Assembly: GCA_910586755.1 (NCBI GenBank)
Contig: CAJUJM010000062.1
Location: forward strand, 1 to 39,106
Origin: an uncultured Lachnospiraceae bacterium
GTDB lineage: Bacteria; Bacillota; Clostridia; Lachnospirales; Lachnospiraceae
Direction: 5' to 3'
Length of the DNA stretch: 39,106 nt
Shown: piece by piece, positions 31,332 through 38,858 of the stretch
Position numbering within the stretch: the first letter of the stretch is position 1
Layout: every line of letters begins with the position of its first letter
Position numbers and translations under genes: made by a program
The notes under the pieces: model-generated
The model's input: only the letters and a program-made list of their open reading frames with translations
Database searches by the model: none
What the model was told of the DNA's origin: nothing

Positions 31332-32087
31332 TTATTTCAGCGGTATCCATACCTCATAATAATTTTCATCTGTCTGTTTCTCTAATATTACAAAGCGGAT
31401 AAAAATATACGCTACGCCCCGAAATGTCTCTTGATGCTCTTTTGCCCATCGGTGACACCGGACAAGCATTTTTTCCATAAGCGTATTGTCATTATTATCT
31501 GCTACCAATGTAGTGTAAAGACATTTTCCACCCTCTAAGAGTAAATGTTCATTATTATCTGAAGGCTGCTGCATGACAATATACATTCCAGAGCCTTTAT
31601 ATCCTGTCTCGTCAAAGGTAACGGCACGAACCATATTTGACAAAATGTCTTCACTCTCTAAGTTCAGATAGGTCAGTACCTTTTCTCTATACTCTTGAAA
31701 GGATGATACAGAATCTATGGATTCCCTGGCATAGTATACAGGCATTGTCCGCACTTCAAAGCTTCCATTGTTTGCTGTTGCATAATCATAAAAATCACTT
31801 GCCTTTTCAACTCGCCGCAGCATTCCCTGCAAGTGTTCAATTTCATTTTTTAACGCTTCCCGCTGTTCCCATAATATTTCTTCATAGTCCTGCCGGCTGT
31901 CCGCCTCTAACAGATTTTTAATCTGAACAGGGGTAAAACCTCTTTTTCTATAAAAATCAATGGCCATAAGGTGGGACATATCATAAAAATCGAATTCTCT
32001 GTATTGGTTGTATTTTTTAATAAAGTCAAGTAATAATCTAAAAATTTTGTAAATGCTACTTTTCCTATAAAAGCTACTGTAAGACAA
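31332..32087 (-). CDS. MerR-family regulator lacking a readable N-terminal HTH (possible pseudogene)
   Basis: From NQYREFDFYDMSHLMAIDFYRKRGFTP (about residue 27 on) the protein matches the second half of a MerR DNA-binding domain. A coiled coil (QREALKNEIEHLQGMLRRVE) and a C-terminal ligand-binding domain of the GyrI/BmrR sort follow. The expected first part of the domain (helix-turn-helix plus R-Y-Y-D) is not in frame; upstream codons read YRKSSIYKIFRLLLDF. One extra A in the A6 run at 32013-32018 would join a frame reading TKFLDYYLTLLK, which is faintly MerR-like. The only open-frame start is a TTG without a ribosome binding site. I judge it likely damaged, yet its presumed operator before the MFS gene is intact. 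Confidence 0.6.
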   Translation of the reverse strand: MSYSSFYRKSSIYKIFRLLLDFIKKYNQYREFDFYDMSHLMAIDFYRKRGFTPVQIKNLLEADSRQDYEEILWEQREALKNEIEHLQGMLRRVEKASDFYDYATANNGSFEVRTMPVYYARESIDSVSSFQEYREKVLTYLNLESEDILSNMVRAVTFDETGYKGSGMYIVMQQPSDNNEHLLLEGGKCLYTTLVADNNDNTLMEKMLVRCHRWAKEHQETFRGVAYIFIRFVILEKQTDENYYEVWIPLK

Positions 32088-32092
32088 ACGCG

Positions 32093-32152
32093 AAAAAGGG
32101 AATATGACAAAATGAAATCATCAACCTCTTTCTTTCATTTTGCCATATTCCC
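32093..32152 (-). terminator. Long-stem terminator after cysE, GGGGAAT/AAAATGAAA repeat family
   Basis: Twenty-base arms (32098-32117 and 32133-32152) pair with one mismatch and are followed on the minus strand by TTTTT (32093-32097). The arms resemble those at 9814-9884. It lies six bases from the damaged start of the MerR-type gene. Confidence 0.75.
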
Positions 32153-32178
32153 CATGATTATCTATATATCTTAAGTCG

Positions 32179-32841
32179 CTATTTCGAATCCGTCCGCTCC
32201 ACGGTAAGCTTTTCCACCAGCCCTTCCAGTTCCCGAATCCGCTCTTCCAGTTCCGCAATCTTTCTGGTATTATCCCCCAGACTCCGGACAGAGGCGTATC
32301 GTTCTTCCTTCGGCAGGGGAACACCGTCTTTTTTTACCGGGCGCGCCGGGATTCCCACGGCGGTAACATTGCTCTCCAAAGGTTTTAACAGCACTGCATT
32401 TGCGGCAATGTTACAGTTGTCCCCCACTTCAAAGGCTCCCAAAATCTTGGCGCCCGCCCCTACCGTAACATTATTGCCCAGAGTGGGGTGACGCTTTCCT
32501 TTGTTTAAGCCCACGCCTCCCAGGGTAACACCCTGGTAGATCGTGCAATTATCGCCTACCACAGCCGTCTCACCGATTACTACACCGGTACCGTGGTCGA
32601 TCAAAATGCCCCGGCCCAGTTCTGCGCCAGGGTGGATCTCAATCAATGTAAAAAATCTTGCCAGCTGGGACAGAAGGCGTGCGATAAACAGCATATGATG
32701 CTTATAAAACCAATGGGCAAAACGGTGCCAAATCAGCGCATGAACGCCCTGATACAGCAGCAGCACCTCCAGAGCGCTTCTGGCGGCCGGGTCTCTGGCC
32801 TGCACCGCTTTTACATCCAGCCATATATCTTTTAATAACAT
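32179..32841 (-). CDS. cysE: Serine O-acetyltransferase
   Basis: The 220-residue enzyme acetylates L-serine with acetyl-CoA, the first step of cysteine synthesis. A helical N-terminal part is followed by a left-handed beta-helix of hexapeptide repeats (about 70-165). The catalytic/cofactor segment is HPGAELGRGILIDHGTGVVIGETAVVG, with the key histidine, and GVTLGGVG follows. After GIPARPVKK comes a charged coiled-coil tail (IAELEERIRELEGLVEKL) longer than in many CysE. No T-box or other riboswitch is visible in the 94-base upstream gap. Confidence 0.95.
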   Translation of the reverse strand: MLLKDIWLDVKAVQARDPAARSALEVLLLYQGVHALIWHRFAHWFYKHHMLFIARLLSQLARFFTLIEIHPGAELGRGILIDHGTGVVIGETAVVGDNCTIYQGVTLGGVGLNKGKRHPTLGNNVTVGAGAKILGAFEVGDNCNIAANAVLLKPLESNVTAVGIPARPVKKDGVPLPKEERYASVRSLGDNTRKIAELEERIRELEGLVEKLTVERTDSK

Positions 32842-32935
32842 ATCAAAACCTTCCTTTCAGGAACAGGATATTCCAGGTATGTTCTCACCAATCTGATGGC
32901 ATACCTTGCCAAGTGTTCACATTACATCATATGGT

Positions 32936-33715
32936 TCAGAGCTGAGAAAGGATTCCATAATGTTTCAGCGCCTGCCAAATCCCATCCTGGTCTATATGGG
33001 AAGTCACATAGTCTGCCTGCAGTTTCACTGCCTCATCCGCATTTCCCATAGCCACTCCCACAGCGGCATATCGCAGCATATCCGTATCATTTCCTCCATC
33101 TCCAAATGCCATGATCTCCTCCCTGGCTATTTCAAAGTGTTCCAGCATCTGCCGGATGCCTGCCACCTTTCCGCCTTTCTCCGGAATAATGTCAAAACCG
33201 TAGGGATTCCATTTTGTCATTTTGCAGCCAGAAAGCCTGGATACCAGGGATCGTACACGCTCTTCCTCCCCATATGCAATATATTGATATACCTTTTCCC
33301 CTGTATAAATACCGATTTCCGGGAGAGGCGTTGAGATCCCTTTTTGCGCCGCCTCCACCATAGAGTTGACGAAATTAATGTACATGCGGTTTCTCTCTAT
33401 AATCATTACCGGCAGCTCCATCTCTTCGAAGGCTTCCGTCATCTTTTTTGCATCTTCTGGTCCAATGGGTACATCATACACTATTGTTTTATTGGCATCC
33501 ATACAAATTTGCCCATTTAAAGTGACATATCCGTCAAAAGGCAGCCCTTTCACCGGCAGCTTTTCCAGTTGGGACATGTGACGGCCTGTAGCTGCAAAAA
33601 TTTTTATTCCCTTTTCCTTTAATTGGCGGATTGCATCTTTCGTACTGGCGGGAACATCCCCTATCTGGTGGGAAAGAAGGGTTCCGTCTATGTCAAAAAA
33701 TATGGCTTTTATCAT
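32936..33715 (-). CDS. HAD superfamily phosphatase, Cof type
   Basis: The 259-residue protein has FFDIDGTLLSH (nucleophile aspartates), AATGRH as motif II, the C2 cap, and GDGGNDTDMLRYA as motif IV. It belongs to the same broad family as the enzyme at 13893-14681 but differs in sequence throughout. Substrates in this group are sugar phosphates and cofactors such as FMN or PLP and cannot be assigned. It sits between cysE and the MATE transporter, each with a gap of 50-95 bases, so operon membership is uncertain. Confidence 0.93.
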   Translation of the reverse strand: MIKAIFFDIDGTLLSHQIGDVPASTKDAIRQLKEKGIKIFAATGRHMSQLEKLPVKGLPFDGYVTLNGQICMDANKTIVYDVPIGPEDAKKMTEAFEEMELPVMIIERNRMYINFVNSMVEAAQKGISTPLPEIGIYTGEKVYQYIAYGEEERVRSLVSRLSGCKMTKWNPYGFDIIPEKGGKVAGIRQMLEHFEIAREEIMAFGDGGNDTDMLRYAAVGVAMGNADEAVKLQADYVTSHIDQDGIWQALKHYGILSQL

Positions 33716-33766
33716 GATAAAGATCTCCTTTTACATTTCTGTTCTGCCACGACATTACCCATTTTA

Positions 33767-35116
33767 TCATTTAGAAAAAGTATTGTCTATACAATATTTT
33801 TTGTATTCCCTGTAGTAAAAGAAAACCGAAATTGCTGCAGCCACTGTCCAGCCAACCGGCCATGCACACCATATGCCCACAGCGCTCTTTGTCCAACCTG
33901 ATAATAAAAATGCTAAAGCCACACGCAAAATCAAATCCGTAAATGTGGCTGCCATAAATTGGCCCATTGCGCTGATACCCCGAAGTATTCCATCTGCCGC
34001 CAGTTTTGCAGACACAATAAAATAAAAGGGAGATAAAATCCATAAAAATTGCCGCCCTGTTGCCAAAGCAGCAGCGGAATCCTTTTCCATGAACAAAAGG
34101 AGAAGGTATTTTCCATAGAAAAGATACAAAACACAGAACGGAATACACAGACGCCACACCATTTTAATTCCTGCAAGAAAGCCTTCCCTTATCCGTTCAT
34201 ATTTTCCGGCCCCCAGGTTCTGTGCTGAATAGTTGGAAATTCCGTTGCCGATTGTGGTAAATGACGTAATTACCAAGTTATTTAATTTTACCGCAGCAGA
34301 ATATCCTGCCATAACGGAAGCGCCAAATCCGTTGATCACACTCTGAATTAAAATATTTCCTATAGAGATAAAGCTTTGCTGCAAGATGCTTGGTATGGCA
34401 ATTACTGCAATCTTTTTCAGCAGTTCTGTATCAAATAATGCCGGTTTTCCCTGACACGGAATTTTCTGAAGCCTTTTCCATATGGCCAATACTGCCATGA
34501 CACAGCTGACGCCCTGGCATAAAAAGGTTGCCCATGCCACGCCTGCCACACCCATATGAAATGCCTTCACAAACAAAATATCTACTGCTATATTGGATGT
34601 GGAAGATACTGCCAGAAAATAAAAAGGCGTCTTGGAATCCCCCAAAGCCGAAAAAATTCCCGTTGCAATATTATAAAAAAACACAAAGGGAAGGCCCCAT
34701 ATGTAGATGTCAAGATACAGCTTTGAGTCTGCAAACACTTCTTTGGGAGTCCGAATCAGATGAAGCAGAGGATTGCAGCCCAAAATGCCCGCAATCATCA
34801 GCGCCCCGCAGATAGATCCGCTAAAAATGCAGGCAGTGGTTACAGCGGTCTTCAGCCTGCTGTATTCTTTTGCGCCAAATAATTGGGAAACCACAACGGA
34901 GCACCCCATATTGCAGCCAAAGGCAAAGGCAATAAAAATCAATGTGATTTCATAACTGTTTCCCACAGCCGCCAGTGCGTTTTCACTGATAAATTTTCCC
35001 GCAACCAAACTGTCCGCTATGTTATAGAGCTGTTGAAAAATAATGCTGCCAAACAGGGGAAGGCAAAATTTCCATAATACTGTTTCAGGTTTTCCCACAG
35101 TTAAATCTTTGTTCAT
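33767..35116 (-). CDS. MATE family efflux transporter
   Basis: The 449-residue protein has about 12 membrane helices in two similar halves. Family segments include PLFGSIIFQQLYNIADSLVAGKF near the N-terminus and GFGASVMAGYSAAVKLNNL at the start of the second half. MATE proteins export cationic drugs or metabolites in exchange for sodium or protons. AAGGAT precedes the ATG. It is divergent from a LysR-type regulator, and the 110-base intergenic region holds a LysR-type box across the -35 area, so it is probably the target of that regulator. Confidence 0.94.
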   Translation of the reverse strand: MNKDLTVGKPETVLWKFCLPLFGSIIFQQLYNIADSLVAGKFISENALAAVGNSYEITLIFIAFAFGCNMGCSVVVSQLFGAKEYSRLKTAVTTACIFSGSICGALMIAGILGCNPLLHLIRTPKEVFADSKLYLDIYIWGLPFVFFYNIATGIFSALGDSKTPFYFLAVSSTSNIAVDILFVKAFHMGVAGVAWATFLCQGVSCVMAVLAIWKRLQKIPCQGKPALFDTELLKKIAVIAIPSILQQSFISIGNILIQSVINGFGASVMAGYSAAVKLNNLVITSFTTIGNGISNYSAQNLGAGKYERIREGFLAGIKMVWRLCIPFCVLYLFYGKYLLLLFMEKDSAAALATGRQFLWILSPFYFIVSAKLAADGILRGISAMGQFMAATFTDLILRVALAFLLSGWTKSAVGIWCAWPVGWTVAAAISVFFYYREYKKYCIDNTFSK

Positions 35117-35162
35117 AAAACCATATCCTTTCCAAATTCCATTTACATCTTTTTGCCAATGT

Positions 35163-35194
35163 ATTATAATTCATTTTAGCTAATACGAAAAATG
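35163..35194 (-). promoter_or_regulatory. MATE promoter -10 and LysR-type binding box
   Basis: On the minus strand TATAAT (35163-35168) lies just downstream of a dyad CATTTT-N11-AAAATG (35172-35194), which has the T-N11-A form bound by LysR-type regulators. It covers the -35 region, where no good -35 is seen, as expected for an activator-dependent promoter. Confidence 0.5.
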
Positions 35195-35226
35195 TATATG
35201 TTATATTGGAGAAATATAAAAAATAT

Positions 35227-36147
35227 ATGGACGTAAATTTTGAATACTACAAGATTTTTTACTATGTGGCAAAATATCAAAATATAACCAAAGCCGCGGC
35301 AGCCCTTGGCAGCAATCAGCCAAATGTGACCCGTATTATGAAGCTGCTGGAATCCCAGCTGGGATGCTGCCTCTTTATTCGCGGGGCCAGGGGAATCAGC
35401 CTGACGGAAAAAGGAGAACTGCTCTATTCTCATGTGGAAATTGCCTGCAGACATCTGTTAAATGCACAGCAGGAAATAGGCAGGCAGAATTCCCTAAGCT
35501 GCGGCACTGTGGAAATAGGGGCAACAGAAACGGCTCTTCATCTTTTTTTGTTAGACGCGCTCCGTAATTTCCGGTTAGAATATCCGGAAGTAAAGATAAA
35601 AATCCACAATCACACAACTCCGGAGACCATAAAATGCCTTGCCAAAGGGAATTTAGATTTTGCCCTGGTTACCACCCCTTTTGACCTGCCTGGAACAGCT
35701 TCGTCCAGCAAAATAATGGATTATGAAGAAATCCTTGCAGGCGGAACTCAGTACAAAGATCTATGCGAAACCACATTGGATCTGAAAAATGTGAAACAAT
35801 ACTCTCTCATTGGACTGGGCAGAGAAAGCGCTACCTATCGCCTCTATAAAGACTTTTTTATCCGGCACGGCATAGATTTTGAGCCGGATATGGAGGTTGC
35901 AACATCAGATCTGATGCTGCCCCTTATTGAAAACAATTTTGGAATCGGTTTTGTCCCTCAAAAGCTGGCCCTTCCTTTCCTGAAAGAAAAGAAGCTGGTA
36001 CAGATTCCAATCAATTGCCCGATCCCAAAACGTTCTATACAAATCGTCTCTGACAAGGCCCGTGGGAAAAGCCTTGCGGCAGAGACGCTTTATCAATATT
36101 TAATACCCTCAGCGGGCAAGGGGAGCCTCGGCGCCCTTGTTCACTGA
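35227..36147 (+). CDS. LysR-family transcriptional regulator
   Basis: The 306-residue protein has an N-terminal winged helix-turn-helix (YYKIFYYVAKYQNITKAAAALGSNQPNVTRIMKLLESQLGCCLFIRGARGISLTE region, residues 6-60) and a periplasmic-binding-protein-like effector domain from about 85. I chose the ATG at 35227, since the TTG at 35206 overlaps the GGAG ribosome binding site; the spacing (about 13) is a little long. It is divergent from the MATE gene and probably regulates it and itself through the box at 35172-35194. The ligand is unknown. It ends in a bidirectional hairpin. Confidence 0.93.
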   Translation: MDVNFEYYKIFYYVAKYQNITKAAAALGSNQPNVTRIMKLLESQLGCCLFIRGARGISLTEKGELLYSHVEIACRHLLNAQQEIGRQNSLSCGTVEIGATETALHLFLLDALRNFRLEYPEVKIKIHNHTTPETIKCLAKGNLDFALVTTPFDLPGTASSSKIMDYEEILAGGTQYKDLCETTLDLKNVKQYSLIGLGRESATYRLYKDFFIRHGIDFEPDMEVATSDLMLPLIENNFGIGFVPQKLALPFLKEKKLVQIPINCPIPKRSIQIVSDKARGKSLAAETLYQYLIPSAGKGSLGALVH

Positions 36148-36152
36148 GGGTA
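36104..36152. terminator. Bidirectional hairpin between the LysR gene and the DUF4143 gene
   Basis: TACCCTCAG (36104-36112) pairs with CTGAGGGTA (36144-36152), with an inner GGCAAGGG/CCCTTGTT stem. It covers the last LysR codons and lies just before the end of the convergent DUF4143 gene. T-richness follows on both sides but is weak. Confidence 0.5.
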
Positions 36153-36156
36153 AGCT

Positions 36157-37410
36157 TTAGTTTTCCAGGCTGTTCTCATTCAGAAGGAAATCGTAAATAT
36201 TCATAATCAGGACACCAGCTTCATTGTAATACGGCGCGGGGGTATCCTTTGTAATGATACTCCGCTTGAAAAAATCTCCGGTCAGCATCAGGGAACGTTG
36301 CTCCTGCTCCATCTTTGCTGCATCCGGCATGGCATAAGCAGACTGGATATAATAACGCTTAGATCCTTTGTTGCAGACAAAATCTATTTCCAGTTGTTTG
36401 CGTACATTGTTTCCTTTTTCGTTGGTCTCATTTTGAACAATCACCCCTACATCTACGTTGAAGCCCCGGATTTTCAGCTCATTGAAGATAATATTCTCCA
36501 TAGTATGAGTTTCTTCCAACTGGCGGAAGTTCAGTCTGGCATTTCGCAGTCCCATATCGGTAAAATAGTACTTCAATGGAGTATCAATGTATTTCTTACC
36601 CTTCACATCATATCGAACAGCACGGTCTATCAGGAATGAATCACAAAAGTAATCAATATACCGCTTGATGGTACTGCTGCTGATTTTCTTTTTCTTCACT
36701 GTTTTAAAAGTCGCAGATAACTTCTCTGGATTCGTAAGTGAACCAATGGCAGATGAGAGAATATTCAACAAGTCCTCCAATTCCGCTTTATTACGAATGT
36801 TATGTCTGCCAACAATATCGGAGATGTAGGTTTCTTCAAAAAGAGTCTTCAAAAATGTGATTTTCTGTTCCGGCGTCTCCATACTCAGAACCAGAGGCAG
36901 GCCGCCGTAAAGCATATACTCATCCCAACCATCCTGCTTTGTGCCCGGGTAAACGGACATGAACTCTGCAAAGCTGAGTGGGTACATATGAACTTCATCC
37001 CCACGTCCTCTAAATTCTGTTATCACATCTTTCGATAGAAACCGGGCATTGCTTCCTGTTACATACACATCCACATTTTTCATACGAATCAGGCTGTTCA
37101 GCACAGACTCAAACTCTCCAAGCAGCTGCACCTCGTCTAGAAGTACATAGTACATTTCTTCATCCAGAATCAGCTTTTTCAAATATGGATAAAATACCTC
37201 TGGGTCACGAAAACGTTTGTTTTCAAAGGAGTCAAATGCAATTTCAATGATGTGATTTTCAGATACGCCTTCGCTGCACAGGTGAGCCTTGAAAAGATTG
37301 AACAAAAGATAAGATTTTCCACATCTTCTCATACCGGTTACAACTTTAATCAATCCATTGTGCTTTTTGCTGATTAGGGTATTTAGGTAATGATCCCGTT
37401 TGATCTCCAT
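36157..37410 (-). CDS. AAA+ ATPase of the DUF4143 family
   Basis: The 417-residue protein has an N-terminal P-loop (VTGMRRCGKSYLL, about 26-38, Walker A GMRRCGKS), Walker B YYVLLDEVQ and a sensor VYVTGSNA. The C-terminal DUF4143 domain contains the nuclease-like EIDFVCN pattern (about 340). I chose the ATG at 37410 with AGGAGG upstream; a GTG three codons earlier overlaps that site. Such genes are numerous in anaerobes, usually solitary, and suspected to act in defence or mobile-element biology without firm proof. It has a strong promoter of its own. Confidence 0.93.
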   Translation of the reverse strand: MEIKRDHYLNTLISKKHNGLIKVVTGMRRCGKSYLLFNLFKAHLCSEGVSENHIIEIAFDSFENKRFRDPEVFYPYLKKLILDEEMYYVLLDEVQLLGEFESVLNSLIRMKNVDVYVTGSNARFLSKDVITEFRGRGDEVHMYPLSFAEFMSVYPGTKQDGWDEYMLYGGLPLVLSMETPEQKITFLKTLFEETYISDIVGRHNIRNKAELEDLLNILSSAIGSLTNPEKLSATFKTVKKKKISSSTIKRYIDYFCDSFLIDRAVRYDVKGKKYIDTPLKYYFTDMGLRNARLNFRQLEETHTMENIIFNELKIRGFNVDVGVIVQNETNEKGNNVRKQLEIDFVCNKGSKRYYIQSAYAMPDAAKMEQEQRSLMLTGDFFKRSIITKDTPAPYYNEAGVLIMNIYDFLLNENSLEN

Positions 37411-37465
37411 TATCTGCACCTCCTATTTCAGATTTTTGCAGAAACCTGCTAAAATCTTTAATAAA

Positions 37466-37494
37466 ATTATACCCTATCGAAACATGTTATACAA
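37466..37494 (-). promoter_or_regulatory. Promoter of the DUF4143 gene
   Basis: TTGTAT (37489-37494) and TATAAT (37466-37471) are 17 bases apart on the minus strand. Confidence 0.65.
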
Positions 37495-37685
37495 CCTTCT
37501 ATTTCCAGTATACAAAAAATTACCGTAAAAGTGGACTGCCAACCTACAACTTGCAATTTGAATGTATAAAAGCATTTTAGTTTTAAGCATTATTTCCATT
37601 GCTCTTTAACTTAAAAATGCATCTTCATCTTGATCATGTTTCATGATATAATTATTCAAATAGACTATCAGAACGAGGAAAATGT
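37495..37685 (+). promoter_or_regulatory. Intergenic region with a candidate promoter and palindrome before the DUF1016 remnant
   Basis: The AT-rich stretch holds no gene. TTCATC (37624-37629) and TATAAT (37647-37652) are 17 bases apart on the plus strand, and ATCATGtttCATGAT (37633-37647) forms a palindrome overlapping the spacer and -10. A GAGG precedes the remnant's ATG. Confidence 0.4.
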
Positions 37686-37981
37686 ATGGACGATTTAGCA
37701 TTAAACTATCAAAGTGATTTTAATTCCATTTTGCAAATGATAGCAGATGCCCGCCGGAAAGCGTTAGACCGTGATGTAAAGAAGCCCCACGAAAATCCCA
37801 GCGTTGGCATTATTCTTTGCAAGAGTAAAGACGCGAGGATGTTGTTGAATATGCCCTGAGCCGTAACATGAGCCCAACCATGATTTCCGAATACCGGACA
37901 AAACTAATAAGCAAAGAAATCTTACAAAAGAAACTTGAGGAATTAACGGAAATGGTGGATGAGGATAAAAACTCTCAATGA
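37686..37981 (+). pseudogene. Collapsed DUF1016 / YhcG-type nuclease gene
   Basis: The first about 26 codons (MDDLALNYQSDFNSILQMIADARRKA in pattern) look like the N-terminus of a YhcG/DUF1016 protein. They run straight into DVKKPHENPSVGIILCK, which belongs near the C-terminus of the family's PD-(D/E)XK nuclease domain. The usual protein is over 300 residues, so most of it is deleted. The frame then shifts: DVVEYALSRNMSPTMISEYR and KEILQKKLEELTEMV continue in another frame to the TGA at 37979. Start region, promoter and terminator survive. It is clearly non-functional as a nuclease. Confidence 0.8.
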
Positions 37982-37995
37982 CATTGAGAGTTTTT
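37967..37995. terminator. Terminator after the DUF1016 remnant
   Basis: AAAAACTCTCAA and TTGAGAGTTTTT form a 12-bp stem with a five-base loop and A/T tracts on both sides, so it can work in either direction. Confidence 0.75.
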
Positions 37996-38024
37996 GAAAA
38001 ATATTTTATTATAATAGAGCATTA

Positions 38025-38070
38025 AAAGGGCCTTGCAAAATAACCTGTCTTGTATTCTGCAAAGCCCTTT
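38025..38070. terminator. Terminator after the PTS EIIC fragment
   Basis: AAAGGGCCTTGCA (38025-38037) pairs with TGCAAAGCCCTTT (38058-38070), with one mismatch and a 20-base loop. On the minus strand TTTTAAT follows. It lies 30 bases past the EIIC stop codon. Confidence 0.7.
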
Positions 38071-38099
38071 GCTTTTACTTTTGTTTCGTTTCCTAACCC

Positions 38100-38858
38100 T
38101 TATTTCTTCTCCATCTTCACCACAAACAAATACGACAGTGCAAAGGATAACACAAGGGTCACCACCCATCCCAGAGCCGCCCACAGGAAATGGGGGCCGA
38201 TATAGGCGGGAATACTAAATACGCTGGAGGTAATGTAGCCGTACAATTTTACTCCGAAACCGCCGATAATCATACTTCCCACACAGCTTGCGATAGTAGC
38301 TGCCAAAAAGCCTTTCTTATACTTGGTCAGCACACCGAACAGCGCCGGCTCGGTGATTCCTAAAATACCGGATAATACAGCGGAAAATACAATCGATTTT
38401 TCCTTCTGGGTAGTCTCTTTAAAATAGCAGCCGCAGGCAACTACTACGATTGCCAGGTTGGCGATAAACATCATGGGCATCAGCATATCCCAACCCTTGG
38501 TTGCAAAGTTTTCCAGCGCAATAGGAGTCATGGCGTGATGCATACCAACCAGAATGGAAGCAGGACGGATAACCCCCATGACAAATCCTGCAAAAACCGG
38601 AGAGATTCCAAACACTCCATCCAATACCCATGCCAGAGCTTTTCCTAAATAGATTCCAACCGGCCCAATAACGCTTAGAGTAAAAAATCCGGAAATAAAT
38701 ATGGTCAGTGTGGGAGTAACCACCGTGCGGGCTGCTTCCGGAACAAACCGATCCACCCATTTATAAATATAGCTTAAGGCAAACACTGAGAAAATAATGG
38801 GGATAACGGATCCGGAATAGTTAAACACCGGAATGGGCAACGCTCCGCCGAAAAGGAA
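38100..38858 (-). pseudogene. PTS beta-glucoside-type EIIC, C-terminal fragment
   Basis: About 250 residues match the C-terminal two thirds of a beta-glucoside-family EIIC permease. FNYSGSVIPIIFSVFALSYI is followed by GPVGIYLG, GVIRPASILVGMHHAM and the highly conserved GITEPALFGV. The EIIB domain and first helices are missing: in frame the homology begins at about FLFGGALPIP (38858) and a TAA stop lies just upstream. The only open start is a TTG without a ribosome binding site. The protein would end after EIIC, without EIIA. The break coincides with the start of the repeat-rich sequence to the right, so an insertion or rearrangement probably cut the gene. Confidence 0.75.

Noticed and set aside
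32121..32324. 67-codon minus-strand frame
   Set aside because: It overlaps the cysE 3' end in another frame and crosses the terminator; no start signal.
32842..32935. T-box or SAM-type leader before cysE
   Set aside because: The gap is 94 bases with one modest hairpin and none of the conserved elements of those classes.
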